Assembly: GCA_000383715.1 (NCBI GenBank)
Contig: KB911884.1
Coordinates: 1 to 64,000 of the forward strand
DNA: 64,000 bases
DNA from: Verrucomicrobia bacterium SCGC AAA164-E04
Lineage (GTDB): Bacteria; Verrucomicrobiota; Verrucomicrobiia; Limisphaerales; AAA164-E04
Direction: 5' to 3'
Shown one piece after another: positions 53,501 through 63,030 of this stretch (position 1 is the stretch's first letter; each line of letters opens with the position of its first letter). The notes beneath the pieces are model-generated. The model was not told the DNA's origin. It saw only the letters and a list, made by a program, of their open reading frames with translations, and did not search any database. Position numbers and translations under genes: made by a program.

Positions 53501-54065
53501 GATGCCTGAGGGATTGGAGCAAATGGACGATAAAGACTTCAGAGATATGATCTGGTTCATCCTAAATCCTCCAGAAGATCAACGCCCCTTGACCGCTGCC
53601 TTGCGGCGTGAACTAGTGGGCGAAGCACCAGATGGTGTTCCACGCGATTACGAATCGATCAGTCTCTGGAACCCTGACTGGCAAGTTGAATCCTCAGAAA
53701 AGGGTAATGCTCCCTCTATTGAACCGGATTGGGAAGATGCAAAAAACGTTTTGGTCACGCATCCTTTCTGGCATCAGCGTGGAGCTGCATTGCTGAGAAA
53801 AGTAAATATACCGGCTCAGGGGAACACCTTCCTTCGGTTCAACGTCGCCTCTGCGCCAGAAGGTCAATGGGTGCTGCGTGTGTTTGCGGACCTGAAGCTT
53901 GTTCAACGACAGAGTGTTTCTCGTCAAAAAGGTGTATGGAACACGGTGGAAATCGACTTGACGCCATTTGCTGGAAAAGAAATTCCTATTCGCCTCGAAA
54001 ATTATGCTTATGACATGAAGAACGACTTTGGATACTGGGGGCCGATCAAGTTGATCACCAAGTAA
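50568..54065 (+). CDS. Giant PVC-type haem-binding propeller/HEAT/cytochrome c protein with C-terminal beta domain
   Basis: A 1165-residue exported protein, paralogous in architecture to the one at 40090. Signal peptide MNRQFNIRRVIGLLLILSLC at 1-25; propeller at ~45-410 (GFEMRLFAAEPDVVNPVAMD, DTDADGRADKSTLF, NGFAWGPDGWLYM, IADWYDKYPCY); HEAT-like helices at ~420-860 (LAHSNVWHRETAQRLLNER); haem domain near 875-1010 (CLVCH in TEMVCLVCHQLHGKGANVG, then GPDLTGVG and SVMPEGLEQM). A further ~120-residue C-terminal beta domain (HPFWHQRGAALLRKV ... YWGPIKLITK) has no counterpart in the 40090 protein and looks like a carbohydrate-binding or NPCBM-like sandwich. Function probably periplasmic oxidation of a sugar-type substrate, unproven. 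It ends 14 bp before the convergent prmA stop. Confidence 0.88.
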   Translation: MNRQFNIRRVIGLLLILSLCVAQAAGRQLTGGHAPASSVPVPPENAPSTFTVPEGFEMRLFAAEPDVVNPVAMDWDERGRLWVLELFEYPLGAKRGEKPRDRIRILEDTDADGRADKSTLFADGLNLATGLLLGNGGVYVGQAPYLLFLEDTDGDDRVDKRTTLLGGFGLEDRHELLNGFAWGPDGWLYMTQGVFTHSKVKDPEHPERPEVIMNAAVGRFHPNTKAFEVFADGASNQWHVDFDRFGNAFVSACVIDHLFHMAPGGLYTRQAGRPEHAYSYELLPSIVDHKHYRAAYCGISIYQGNQYPQSYQGRVLMGNIHENAVNMDRLEPDGSSFKAHALDNFVESTDGWFRAVSEQIGPDGTVWIADWYDKYPCYQNANADPEGVDRQYGRIWRVAYVGDQPGKPLPSRPAVNMNLALKSSQDLIGLLAHSNVWHRETAQRLLNERKDNHTQKNLVKLMGTGDSIESRLTALWTLHGAGLLDETILKKAEEDGHFAIRSWAARFTGERRSSDLAALARLQRLAEDRHPSVRNAVATALRQYSSGALTVNRPSRVNLSLTDLGPIFASLIQASAAEEDPLISFMTWMALEPWVTEAPQIILSWLVNNGESTKPLSQKILYKTMRRLCDQADAEVMGAATDALSDLLSGDLELLLSGLDGLIDGQKLTKTLPAGNGKALLAQLSKARDPSLRRRYWQLGSLWGDDATVEQLAGIISNPSTKKDELGLAIGLARQINHPEIINALLLRIESGAQADMVNDAIEALGTHQDARVPDLLINLWPEFGMAQKQISTAVLVSRPTWLNAFLSAVESRKILPAEVPTPVIRSLANHRDDDIKARAQKSIGRFREPNASMDRLMDEKRKVVLEGEPDPVNGRQLTEMVCLVCHQLHGKGANVGPDLTGVGRSTLDALLANVINPNQLIGAGYENTVIETKDERSVSGRLVEETDSYVKLLAAGPREEVISKSDIQTRAITENSVMPEGLEQMDDKDFRDMIWFILNPPEDQRPLTAALRRELVGEAPDGVPRDYESISLWNPDWQVESSEKGNAPSIEPDWEDAKNVLVTHPFWHQRGAALLRKVNIPAQGNTFLRFNVASAPEGQWVLRVFADLKLVQRQSVSRQKGVWNTVEIDLTPFAGKEIPIRLENYAYDMKNDFGYWGPIKLITK

Positions 54066-54079
54066 ATTGGCAAACCGGA

Positions 54080-54997
54080 TCAGGCAGGGAGTTGGAAACT
54101 CCCGGATTTCCATTCCTTCTCTATTTGAGTTTTGATTTGTTTGCAGCCCAAACGTTGAAAACATTCCTTCACGGCTGGAAATTGTTCGGTCAGGATCCCG
54201 GCTAGAAGGAGATACCCGCCGGGTTTGAGGCGGTTGAGAATGGTTTCCGCGTGTGATTTCAGGAGGTCATGCATGAGATTGGCACAGACCAAGTCATATT
54301 TCGTGCCTGCCTGTGGGGTCAATTTCGTCAGGTCACTTCGAGATACCTGGATAAGGTCAGAGACATCATTGCTTTCGGCATTGTCACGCGTAACGGTCAC
54401 TGAATCTGGATCAAAATCAAAGGCTTTCACTGGGATGTATCCAAGCTTGGCAGCGGCGATAGCAAGGATACCTGAACCTGTGCCGACATCCAGAAGCGAG
54501 GGATGGCTCAGCTTGGATTGGAGGCGTTCGATCTCTTCAAGGCAAAATCGTGTTGTAGCGTGCTGCCCTGTGCCAAAGCTAAGCCCCGGATCCAGAACGA
54601 TCAGTGATTGACTTTTCCTGGGCTTTCGACGGTTCCAACTAGGCTTGATCAGCAGACGGCTCCCTATCTCTAGAGGTTTGAAATGACGTTTCCAGGATTC
54701 CTGCCAATCATTGGCTTTGATTTTGCGACATGTGGCCTTCCAATTCTGGTTTATTGTTTCACCCGGAAAAAACTCCAGCACCTGCCGCTTGAGTTGGTGA
54801 TTGCGCTCTCTGGACCATTGGGAGCGCTCTGTGATAAACGCAGAAACAATGGCTGAATCACTTTCAAGCGGGCAATAAGCAGAGGCAGGTTGCTCCAACA
54901 AGGCAGACAGCAATTCAGTGACAGGTTCATCCAGGCATTTCGGGACTTCAATGGAAATCTGCCAGACAGGGGTATCCTTGGTTGCTGCTGAAGACAT
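54080..54997 (-). CDS. prmA: Ribosomal protein L11 methyltransferase
   Basis: A 305-residue methyltransferase that trimethylates L11. The N-terminal domain (VWQISIEVPKCLDEPVTELLS) and linker (NDWQESWKRHFKPLEIGSRLLI) match the family; the SAM site is LDVGTGSGILAIAAAKLGY, with LDPGLSFGTGQHATTRFCL just before it and VCANLMHDLLKSHAE as the substrate motif (NxLxxx/NPPY-like). The ATG at 54997 is chosen; a GTG at 55039 would extend it by 14 residues. It follows rph on the same strand and converges with the giant haem protein. Confidence 0.95.
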   Translation of the reverse strand: MSSAATKDTPVWQISIEVPKCLDEPVTELLSALLEQPASAYCPLESDSAIVSAFITERSQWSRERNHQLKRQVLEFFPGETINQNWKATCRKIKANDWQESWKRHFKPLEIGSRLLIKPSWNRRKPRKSQSLIVLDPGLSFGTGQHATTRFCLEEIERLQSKLSHPSLLDVGTGSGILAIAAAKLGYIPVKAFDFDPDSVTVTRDNAESNDVSDLIQVSRSDLTKLTPQAGTKYDLVCANLMHDLLKSHAETILNRLKPGGYLLLAGILTEQFPAVKECFQRLGCKQIKTQIEKEWKSGSFQLPA

Positions 54998-55042
54998 AGG
55001 AGATTGATTCGGATGGTTCAGGTCAATGATGACACCCACTGT

Positions 55043-55813
55043 TCACACGGAAGCTGCAATTGCCTTCTCCTGAAGCGTGATCAATTCCTTGATTCCCTTG
55101 CTGCCAAGCGCCAGCAACTCCGCAAGCTCGCCATGGTGGAAAGTTCCTTTTTCACCTGTGCCCTGAAGTTCTATGTATTCGTCCTTGTCAGTCATCACAA
55201 GATTCATATCGACCTCGGCATTGACATCCTCTTCGTAATTCAGGTCCAGCAGTGGAACGCCATCTACAACCCCCATGCTGACAGCAGCAACACCATTCAC
55301 GATAGGGCTTGTTTTGAGAAGTTTCTTATCGAGTAATGTCTGAATTGCGAGAGATAATGCGACGAAGCCACCAGTAATCGAAGCAGTGCGTGTACCTCCG
55401 TCGGCTTGAAGGACATCACAATCAACCCAGATAGTTCTGGGCCCCAGCTTATTGAGGTCGACAGCTGCACGAATGGCTCGTCCGATCAATCGCTGGATTT
55501 CCTGGGATCGGCCATCAATGCGCCCTCTGGTAGCGTCCCTTTGTTTTCGGCTGTGGGTAGAGTAGGGAAGCATGGAGTATTCCGCAGTGATCCAGCCACC
55601 TTCCTTTTTCTGTTCTTTCATCCAGCGAGGGACTTTTTCTTCGATGGTGACACCGCAAACAACTCGCGTGTTTCCCCATTCAATGAGCGTGGAGCCCGTT
55701 GCGTGGGGTGCGATATTATTTTTAAATTGAATGCCACGAAGCTGATCTGGTAACCGGTCTTCGGAGCGCTTTGGTAAAGGTCTTGAGCTGCTATTTGCAT
55801 TGATATCTGACAT
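55043..55813 (-). CDS. rph: Ribonuclease PH
   Basis: A 256-residue 3'-5' phosphorolytic exoribonuclease that trims tRNA 3' ends. Family blocks are clear: GSTLIEWGNTRVVCGVTIEE, GWITAEYSMLPYSTHSRKQRD, GRSQEIQRLIGRAIRAAVDL, VDCDVLQADGGTRTASITGG and DLNYEEDVNAEVDMNLVMT with the metal-binding Asp pair. Start at ATG 55813 (MSDINAN); the open frame extends six codons further. It is followed by prmA on the same strand with about 45 bp between; co-transcription is likely. Confidence 0.97.
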   Translation of the reverse strand: MSDINANSSSRPLPKRSEDRLPDQLRGIQFKNNIAPHATGSTLIEWGNTRVVCGVTIEEKVPRWMKEQKKEGGWITAEYSMLPYSTHSRKQRDATRGRIDGRSQEIQRLIGRAIRAAVDLNKLGPRTIWVDCDVLQADGGTRTASITGGFVALSLAIQTLLDKKLLKTSPIVNGVAAVSMGVVDGVPLLDLNYEEDVNAEVDMNLVMTDKDEYIELQGTGEKGTFHHGELAELLALGSKGIKELITLQEKAIAASV

Positions 55814-56060
55814 AATGCGCGATCGTGCCAAAGGTATGGGTGCAAAGCAAACGGAATGCGCTCATTTTTTCAAAAGGTTGAATCTGGATGCTTAACAGGG
55901 CGTTTTTCGAATTTCAATAGAGTCACAGCAGAGAACTCCACAATGAACTATCAAGGGGGTTTTTGCGGCGTTTGAGTGAACTTCTGGCATCAATGGCTCC
56001 AAGCTCGAATTGACAAGCAATTAGGTTTCAGTCATAAACTTGCCGCCTTTATTAGATAAT

Positions 56061-57065
56061 ATGAATCAAAATCCTCACGTGGCCATTGTAGGCGCTTCGG
56101 GTGCCGTAGGTGTCGAAATGATCAAAACCTTGGAGCGTCGATCCTTTCCGATTGGCAAACTGACTCTTCTTGCCTCGAAACGTTCGGCCGGCAAAACATT
56201 GAAATACAGGGGCAGCGAAATTGCGATTCAAGAATTGACGGAATCGGCATTCGAAAATGTGGACATCGCTTTATTCAGTGCCGGTGGTGGCATTTCGAAG
56301 CATTTTGCTCCCTTTGCGGTGAAAGCCGGAGCTGTCGTGGTCGACAATTCAAGTGCATTCCGTATTGCCCCCAATGTCCCTTTGGTAGTGCCTGAGATTA
56401 ATCCAGAGGACGCTAAAAGTCATCAAGGTATTATCGCGAACCCTAATTGCACCACTGCAATCACTTTAATGGCCCTGCATCCTCTGCATAAAGCCTTTGG
56501 TGTCACTCGTGTCTTTGCTTCCAGTTATCAGGCGGTTTCCGGTACGGGAGCTCAGGCGATCAGTGAGCTGGAAAACCAGGTCAAACAAATTGCCAGCAAC
56601 CAAGAGGTGACAAAAGAAGTCTATCCGCATCAGATTGCGTTCAACGTTTTACCGCATGTCGATGATTTTCTTGAGTCAGGCTACACGCGCGAAGAAATGA
56701 AATTGGAAAATGAAGGTCGCAAGATCATGCATCATGACGATTTTAAAGCGAGTGTGACATGTGTGCGCGTGCCTGTGTATCGCGCGCATTCAATAGCCAT
56801 CAGCGCAGAGTTCAAAAAACCAGTGACGGTTGATGCCGCAATGAGAGTCTTGTCTGAGGCACCGGGTCTGGATGTAGTGGATGATACGCAAAACAATGTT
56901 TATCCATTGCCGTTGATCGCCTCAGGTAAAGATCATTGTGAAGTAGGCCGTTTGCGTCTCGATTGCGCACTCGATAACGGGTTGTGTTTTTGGGTTGCCG
57001 GGGATCAGCTGCTCAAGGGAGCAGCCCTGAATGCCGTTCAAATTGCCGAGTTGCTGGTTTCCTAG
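56061..57065 (+). CDS. asd: Aspartate-semialdehyde dehydrogenase
   Basis: A 334-residue enzyme that reduces beta-aspartyl phosphate to aspartate semialdehyde, the branch point to lysine/diaminopimelate, threonine and methionine. NADP motif VAIVGASGAVGVEMIKTLERR opens the chain; the catalytic cysteine is in IIANPNCTTAITLMAL; SSYQAVSGTGAQAISEL and the CVRVPVYRAHSIAIS block with the catalytic His follow. The ATG at 56061 is preferred to the TTG at 56040. It is monocistronic, with no ribosome-binding site that stands out. Of interest, the downstream MetH-like fragment belongs to the same amino-acid family but is not coupled. Confidence 0.96.
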   Translation: MNQNPHVAIVGASGAVGVEMIKTLERRSFPIGKLTLLASKRSAGKTLKYRGSEIAIQELTESAFENVDIALFSAGGGISKHFAPFAVKAGAVVVDNSSAFRIAPNVPLVVPEINPEDAKSHQGIIANPNCTTAITLMALHPLHKAFGVTRVFASSYQAVSGTGAQAISELENQVKQIASNQEVTKEVYPHQIAFNVLPHVDDFLESGYTREEMKLENEGRKIMHHDDFKASVTCVRVPVYRAHSIAISAEFKKPVTVDAAMRVLSEAPGLDVVDDTQNNVYPLPLIASGKDHCEVGRLRLDCALDNGLCFWVAGDQLLKGAALNAVQIAELLVS

Positions 57066-57470
57066 ATAAACGACTCTGTTCTCCCTCAAGTAGCCATAAA
57101 ACTGCGATTCATCGTCGGGATCGCTGATTCCATTTCAAGAAAACAGAATCTTCTTAGCCTGGCTGCGACTGGATTGAGTGAAAAGGTTCTTTGATCCGCT
57201 CTTGATCGACGAAAGGCAGTTCCATGGATATTCATAATCAAGGTGTTGCGGTGCTTGTGTGAGAAACACATGGACCTAACGATGCATTTGTTAACATGCG
57301 CTGCAGTTTGGTATCCCACCTCACCCTTGTTAGCAGCCGTTAAATTTGACATTGGTTCGTGTAATTGTCATGCAACGGATTATCAAAGGTATCGAAGATC
57401 GAATTCAATTTCGATTGATTGCACGGCATGGTTTGAGTAGTGTTTGAGAATCTGCAGTCACCAAATAACT
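57066..57470. other. Intergenic stretch without recognisable gene
   Basis: About 400 bp between asd and the DUF1553 gene. Short frames on both strands (such as a minus frame at 57086-57352) have no known family and no ribosome-binding site. I see no terminator hairpin for asd with a clear T-tract and no convincing repeat. The DUF1553 operon promoter must lie here. Confidence 0.4.
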
Positions 57471-60458
57471 ATGATGTACTCATTTAATAGAGTTCGTTTC
57501 AAACGGCTCATATTGTCTTTGGTCTTACCAATCTTTCTCGGGGGTTCAGGACACCTTGGAGCGCTACAAATTTTTGCAGACAGCTTTTCTTCTGAAGACT
57601 TGGAATTTTTTGAACGAAATATTCGCCCGGTGCTGGTCCAGTCCTGTTATGAGTGCCATAGCCATCAATCCAAGAAATTAAAGGGTGGTTTATTGTTAGA
57701 TTCGAGAGCGTCAATCATGCGTGGAGGGGAATCAGGGGCTGTGATTGATTCAGGCATTGCTGAAAACAGTCCCTTGTTGATCGCCATTCACTATCAGAAT
57801 GTGGACCTGCAAATGCCCCCTGAATCTCGACTGACGGAAAACCAGATCAAAAACATCACACGATGGGTGAAGCGTGGCCTTCCTTGGCCTGATGAACCCG
57901 AACCAATTACAAATCGATCACAGAAAAGTGATTTTGATATCGAAAAAAGAAAAGCAGAGCACTGGGTGTGGAAAGCGCCTGCCCAACAAGCATTGCCTGA
58001 AGTGGATCAATCGGATTGGGTTGAAGAACCCATTGACGCATTCCTGCTTCACCGACTTGAAAAAGAGGGCATATCTCCAGCTCCGACTGTCGGCAAGCGC
58101 ACTCTCCTGAGAAGGATTTATCTGATTTTGACCGGTTTGCCTCCTTCTCCTCAGCAGGTAGATGCGTTTATTGAAGATGATCATCCAAAAGCATATGAGA
58201 AAGTAGTCGATCAGTTACTGGGATCAGTTCATTACGGAGAGCGATGGGCCAGGCATTGGCTCGACCTGGTGAGATACGCAGAGACTATGGGGCATGAATT
58301 TGATTACGTTATTCCCAATGCATGGAAATACCGCGATTACGTCATAAGGGCTTATAATGAAGATATACCTTTTGATTCATTCGCCAAAGAGCATATCGCG
58401 GGAGATTTGTTGAAAGTAGCTCGTCTCAGGAAGGATAACGGTGAGAATGAATCGATACTTGGTACAGGTTTTTACTGGCTAGGGCAGCAGGTGCATTCGC
58501 CTGTGGATATCCGGATGAATCAGTTGGATGTACTGGATAATCAAATCGATGTGCTCACGAAATCTTTTCAGGCCCTGACTGTGACATGCGCGCGATGTCA
58601 CGATCATAAATTCGATGCGATATCAACAAAGGATTTCTACAGTATTTACGGTGTAGTCAAAAGCTCACGATATCAGCAGTCCACCCTCCGCCCGTTGGAC
58701 CGGATCGAGAGTACCATCAAGACGCTGGAGGGTTTGCAGAACGAAGTGCAGAACCAATTTGCATCGAATTTTTCTGGCGCGAGCCAAGCTTCAAGTGAAT
58801 TGAAAGAGTTGATACGGAAAGCTGATGTCACACTCCTGGGGGACGTATCCATCGATGGTTTTGAGGACTGGTTGTTTAGCGATGAAGCTATGAGTTTTGA
58901 TCCCTTTGTAAAACCGGGAACAATGGTGAGCAGGCCTGGTGAAACTCCGGTGGTGCTGGCAAGTCGGGAAGCGATTGACTCGGCAAAATGGTCGGTGGCT
59001 TTACAAGGGTCCCTGCGATCGCGGACATTTGTCATATCACACCGATACCTGCATGTATACGCCTCGGGTAAAGATTCGAGGGTCAATGTGGTGGTTGATA
59101 ACTTCAATTTGATCAGGGCTCCTATTTACGGCGGGCTCAAAAAGAACCTAAACCATGAAGAAGCCAAATGGATAACTTTTGACCTTGGAATGTGGGAAGG
59201 TCATGAAGCTTATGTTGAATTGAAAGATACCCAGCATTCCGACCTTTCAGGAGGAGGAGCTCATGGTCCCAATGCCTGGTTTTCAGTAGAAACAGTCTTA
59301 AGTTCAGGGAATGCCCAACCACCGACGTTGAAGCGTCCATCGCTCGAGCTTTCACAAGAAGATTTATCAGATGTTCTTGTTTCTAAAATGGATTCCTATG
59401 TTCAAACTTCTGATAGCATTCCCCTGGCACCCGTCGCTATTTCAATGACAGATGGCAATGGTGTCAATGAATCCGTGTTTATCAGGGGGAACCCCAAAAA
59501 GTTGGGTGAAGAGGCTCCCCGAGGTTTTATTGAGGCTCTCAGCCATAAAGGGAATCGTAGTATCGAAGGGTCTGGACGTCTAGCGCTGGCCGAACACATT
59601 GCAAGCCCGGATAACCCGCTCACCGCACGTGTTTACGTGAACCGTGTCTGGCATCATGTTTTCGGAAAAGGATTGGTGCCGACGGTGGATGATTTTGGTG
59701 TATTGGGCCAAAAACCCACACATCCTGAACTACTCGACTGGCTGGCTGTCTGGTTCGTGAATGAAGGGGAATGGTCTACCAAAAAACTCATTCGCATGCT
59801 CGTGCTATCGAGTGCATTCCAGATGGACTCCAAATCATCGCCTGAGATGGACGCTAAAGACGAGGTAAACGATTTACTTCATAAAATGCGAGTCAGACGG
59901 CTCGAGGGAGAATCGATCAGGGATTCCCTGTTGAAGGTTTCGGGGCAACTTGACCCCAAAGCATATGGCCCCTCTGAAAAAATACACCTGACATCTTTCA
60001 TGACTGGCAGAGGGCGGCCGCGTGAAAGTGGGCCTCTGGATGGAGCTAATCGGCGCAGCATCTATGTGGAGGTGAGACGGAACTTTCTTTCGCCATTTTT
60101 GATAACATTTGACACGCCCATTCCGTTCACGACTTTCGGTAAACGTTCTCAGTCCAATGTGCCGGCGCAATCATTGGTACTCATGAATGATCCGTTTGTG
60201 ATTCAGCAGGCAGAGGCCTGGGCCACCAAGTTGCAAGGCCTGGATATTTCAAATGAGGCTAAGCTTATTCATGTGTATGAAACAGCTCTGGGGCGTTTGC
60301 CGGCAGAGGAAGAAACACGCAGTGCACGCCAGTTTTTAAAAGAACAAAAAAGAGCTCATTTGAAAAATGTGAATGGCCCTGAGGAGGCTGGAAAGAAAGC
60401 ATGGGCGGATCTATGCCATGTCTTGTTCAACGTGAAAGAGTTCATCTACATCCACTAA
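57471..60458 (+). CDS. PSCyt1-DUF1549-DUF1553 exported haem protein with inserted beta domain
   Basis: A 995-residue secreted protein. The ATG at 57471 starts a signal peptide ([20 protein letters not shown]); the frame is open to 57444. A PSCyt1 haem site, CYECH, sits at Cys59, with [12 protein letters not shown] downstream. DUF1549: [40 protein letters not shown], and the second CXXCH in [12 protein letters not shown]. An extra ~140-residue beta-rich segment at about 490-640 ([39 protein letters not shown]) interrupts the chain before DUF1553 ([55 protein letters not shown]); the 18594 protein lacks it. Its stop is 4 bp before the next ATG, exactly the spacing expected for a DUF1553-DUF1501 operon. 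Confidence 0.92.
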   Translation: MMYSFNRVRFKRLILSLVLPIFLGGSGHLGALQIFADSFSSEDLEFFERNIRPVLVQSCYECHSHQSKKLKGGLLLDSRASIMRGGESGAVIDSGIAENSPLLIAIHYQNVDLQMPPESRLTENQIKNITRWVKRGLPWPDEPEPITNRSQKSDFDIEKRKAEHWVWKAPAQQALPEVDQSDWVEEPIDAFLLHRLEKEGISPAPTVGKRTLLRRIYLILTGLPPSPQQVDAFIEDDHPKAYEKVVDQLLGSVHYGERWARHWLDLVRYAETMGHEFDYVIPNAWKYRDYVIRAYNEDIPFDSFAKEHIAGDLLKVARLRKDNGENESILGTGFYWLGQQVHSPVDIRMNQLDVLDNQIDVLTKSFQALTVTCARCHDHKFDAISTKDFYSIYGVVKSSRYQQSTLRPLDRIESTIKTLEGLQNEVQNQFASNFSGASQASSELKELIRKADVTLLGDVSIDGFEDWLFSDEAMSFDPFVKPGTMVSRPGETPVVLASREAIDSAKWSVALQGSLRSRTFVISHRYLHVYASGKDSRVNVVVDNFNLIRAPIYGGLKKNLNHEEAKWITFDLGMWEGHEAYVELKDTQHSDLSGGGAHGPNAWFSVETVLSSGNAQPPTLKRPSLELSQEDLSDVLVSKMDSYVQTSDSIPLAPVAISMTDGNGVNESVFIRGNPKKLGEEAPRGFIEALSHKGNRSIEGSGRLALAEHIASPDNPLTARVYVNRVWHHVFGKGLVPTVDDFGVLGQKPTHPELLDWLAVWFVNEGEWSTKKLIRMLVLSSAFQMDSKSSPEMDAKDEVNDLLHKMRVRRLEGESIRDSLLKVSGQLDPKAYGPSEKIHLTSFMTGRGRPRESGPLDGANRRSIYVEVRRNFLSPFLITFDTPIPFTTFGKRSQSNVPAQSLVLMNDPFVIQQAEAWATKLQGLDISNEAKLIHVYETALGRLPAEEETRSARQFLKEQKRAHLKNVNGPEEAGKKAWADLCHVLFNVKEFIYIH

Positions 60459-60462
60459 TATC

Positions 60463-62994
60463 ATGTTTCCTTGCGGTAAATACAGTAAACAACCCATTTC
60501 GCGGCGTGCTGCCCTGAGCCGTATTGCTAATGGGTTTGGCTCCGTTGCTCTCACATCCATGCTGACTTTTTTGAATTTAATCGCAGCCGAGTCCGATATT
60601 GCGCGTGTTCCCATCATGATCGACAGCTCCAAGTGGTCCGTTTTGGAAATAGGCTTACAATGCGTGCAAGGCAAAGGGATTGTGAATTCGATCAGCCTCA
60701 AGGAAGGGGAAGAGCAGTTTCTGGAACAGGCTTCATTGATTCGGAGATACGGTGCGGCAGTGGTCGTGATGGCCTTTGATGAAACCGGCCAAGCAGACAC
60801 TTTTGAACGTAAAATCGAAGTTTGCGAACGCTCGTATAAACTACTGACAGAAAAAGTAGGTTTCCCGCCAGAGGACATCATTTTCGATCCAAATGTTCTC
60901 ACTGTTGCCACTGGCATGGATGAACACAATGGCTATGCGGTGGCATTCATCGAAGCCACGCGCTGGATCAAGCAAAACCTTCCAGGAGCCAAAGTCAGCG
61001 GTGGTGTCAGTAACGTATCATTTTCATTCCGAGGCAATAATCCTGTGCGTGAAGCCATGCACTCGGCTTTTCTGTATCACGGCATCCAGGCGGGACTCGA
61101 CATGGGAATCGTCAATGCAGGTCAGCTTGCAGTCTACGAAGAAATACCCAAGGACTTACTGAAGCAGGTGGAAGACGTGCTTTTGAACCGTCACCCTGAG
61201 GCAACGGAACGCCTGATCACCTTTGCTCAAACAGTCAAAGGTGAAGAAAAGTCGCAGGCGGAAATAGCCGCATGGCGGGAAGAATCCGTTGAAAAGCGAC
61301 TTTCACATGCGCTCATCAAAGGACTGGTAGAACATATAGACCAAGACACTGCCGAGGCACTTGAAAAATATGGCAAGCCTCTTTCAGTAATTGAAGGGCC
61401 TTTAATGGATGGGATGAATATCGTCGGGGATTTGTTTGGCGAAGGTAAAATGTTTCTTCCACAGGTCGTGAAAAGTGCGCGTGTCATGAAAAAAGCAGTT
61501 GCTTACCTTCTGCCGTATCTGGAAGAAGAGAAAGCAAGAAGTCCACAAAAAGAGGCAGGACGTGTCTTGATGGCGACGGTCAAAGGTGATGTGCACGACA
61601 TAGGTAAAAACATCGTGGGAGTAGTACTTAATTGCAATGGTTATGTGGTGGAAGACATGGGCGTGATGGTCCCAGCTAACCGTATATTAGAGAAAGCGAA
61701 AGAATTTAAAGCTGACATGATTGGACTCAGCGGTCTCATCACCCCGTCTCTAGATGAAATGATGCATGTCGCCAAAGAAATGGATCGGCTTGAATTCAAG
61801 CTTCCCCTGCTCATCGGGGGAGCCACAACGAGCAAGGCACACACGGCGGTTAAAATCGCCAATCATTACAACGGGCCAGTTCTTCACGTCCTGGATGCAT
61901 CCAAAGCCGTAGGGGTCGTACGCGATTTAATGAACGACAAACGGCGTCCCGCTTTTCTTGATAAGAATAATCAGGATCAACAAACCTTAAGGGAATCCCA
62001 CGCGCTGCGCGGCAGCAAACCCCTGAAAACAATCGAAGAATCACGACAGAACCGGACAGGGATTGACTGGACCATTCACTCCACTCTCAAACCCGATTTC
62101 ATCGGTGCCAAAACTTTGAATAACTTCCCACTGGAAGACTTGGTTCCATACATCGACTGGTCTCCTTTTTTTCATGCCTGGGAAATGAGAGGTCGTTACC
62201 CGGCGATTCTTGATGATGCCATTGTGGGTTCAAAGGCTCGCGAGCTTTTTGAAGATGCTCAGAAACAGCTCAAGGATATTATCCTGAACCGACGATTCAC
62301 AGCTCGTGCGGTCTATGGATTTTTTCCTGCTGTATCTACAGGCGATGACATTGTGGTTTATCAGGATGCCGACCGATCGAAGGAACTGACGACCTTCCAC
62401 ACATTGAGGCAACAAATCCATAAACCTGATGGGCAATTCAATCATGCACTTGCTGATTTCATAGCACCGCAGGAATCGGGGGTGGAAGATTACATCGGTA
62501 TGTTTGCCGTTACAACGGGGCACGGCGCAGATGAGCATGCCTCAGAATTCCTGAAAGATCATGACGACTACTCATCCATCATGGCCAAGGCACTGGCAGA
62601 CAGGCTGGCGGAAGCTTTTGCGGAATGCCTCCATAAGCGGGTGAGAAATGAATGGGGTTACGGAAAAAAGGAATACCTCGATAATGAGGCTTTGATTCGC
62701 GAAAAATACCAAGGCATACGGCCTGCGCCCGGATACCCCGCTTGTCCGGATCACACTGAGAAACAACTGCTCTGGGACGTATTGGACGTCGAAAACCAGA
62801 CTGGCATGAAATTGACTGAAAGTTGCGCTATGTGGCCGGCAGCCAGTGTGAGCGGGTTATATTTCTCACATCCTCAATCGAAATATTTTGCCGTGGGCAA
62901 AATCAACAAAGACCAAATCAAAGACTATGCAAGCCGCAAGTCTATCTCAGTAGATGACGCGGAGAAATGGTTGTCTCCGTGGCTGAATTATTGA
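60463..62994 (+). CDS. metH: Chimeric protein: DUF1501-type Tat signal fused to truncated cobalamin-dependent methionine synthase
   Basis: An 843-residue product. From residue ~33 it matches methionine synthase closely: a truncated pterin-binding domain ([40 protein letters not shown]) to ~260, the cobalamin cap at ~278-355, the B12 site with D376-V-H378-D-I-G (His ligand to cobalt) at ~366-490, and the SAM-binding reactivation domain to the end ([16 protein letters not shown]). The homocysteine/zinc domain and the first strand of the pterin barrel (roughly the first 400 residues of normal MetH) are missing. Residues 1-32 instead read as a DUF1501 Tat leader ([19 protein letters not shown]). 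The gene starts 4 bp after a DUF1553 gene, where DUF1501 is expected. As built it should not be a working enzyme. Confidence 0.8.
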   Translation: MFPCGKYSKQPISRRAALSRIANGFGSVALTSMLTFLNLIAAESDIARVPIMIDSSKWSVLEIGLQCVQGKGIVNSISLKEGEEQFLEQASLIRRYGAAVVVMAFDETGQADTFERKIEVCERSYKLLTEKVGFPPEDIIFDPNVLTVATGMDEHNGYAVAFIEATRWIKQNLPGAKVSGGVSNVSFSFRGNNPVREAMHSAFLYHGIQAGLDMGIVNAGQLAVYEEIPKDLLKQVEDVLLNRHPEATERLITFAQTVKGEEKSQAEIAAWREESVEKRLSHALIKGLVEHIDQDTAEALEKYGKPLSVIEGPLMDGMNIVGDLFGEGKMFLPQVVKSARVMKKAVAYLLPYLEEEKARSPQKEAGRVLMATVKGDVHDIGKNIVGVVLNCNGYVVEDMGVMVPANRILEKAKEFKADMIGLSGLITPSLDEMMHVAKEMDRLEFKLPLLIGGATTSKAHTAVKIANHYNGPVLHVLDASKAVGVVRDLMNDKRRPAFLDKNNQDQQTLRESHALRGSKPLKTIEESRQNRTGIDWTIHSTLKPDFIGAKTLNNFPLEDLVPYIDWSPFFHAWEMRGRYPAILDDAIVGSKARELFEDAQKQLKDIILNRRFTARAVYGFFPAVSTGDDIVVYQDADRSKELTTFHTLRQQIHKPDGQFNHALADFIAPQESGVEDYIGMFAVTTGHGADEHASEFLKDHDDYSSIMAKALADRLAEAFAECLHKRVRNEWGYGKKEYLDNEALIREKYQGIRPAPGYPACPDHTEKQLLWDVLDVENQTGMKLTESCAMWPAASVSGLYFSHPQSKYFAVGKINKDQIKDYASRKSISVDDAEKWLSPWLNY

Positions 62995-63030
62995 TTGCAT
63001 TGAACCCTGATTCTGAGCTATTTCCTAAGC

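Noticed and set aside
54087-54103. Hairpin GGGAGTT-GGA-AACTCCC as terminator between the convergent 50568 and prmA genes
   Set aside because: The stem is perfect but lies inside the last prmA codons and has no T-tract on either strand; it may be a chance codon effect.
55406-55753. Plus-strand 115-codon frame
   Set aside because: Antisense to rph, which has complete family motifs.
57086-57352. Minus-strand 88-codon frame after asd
   Set aside because: No known motif, no start signal; composition does not look like a coding region.
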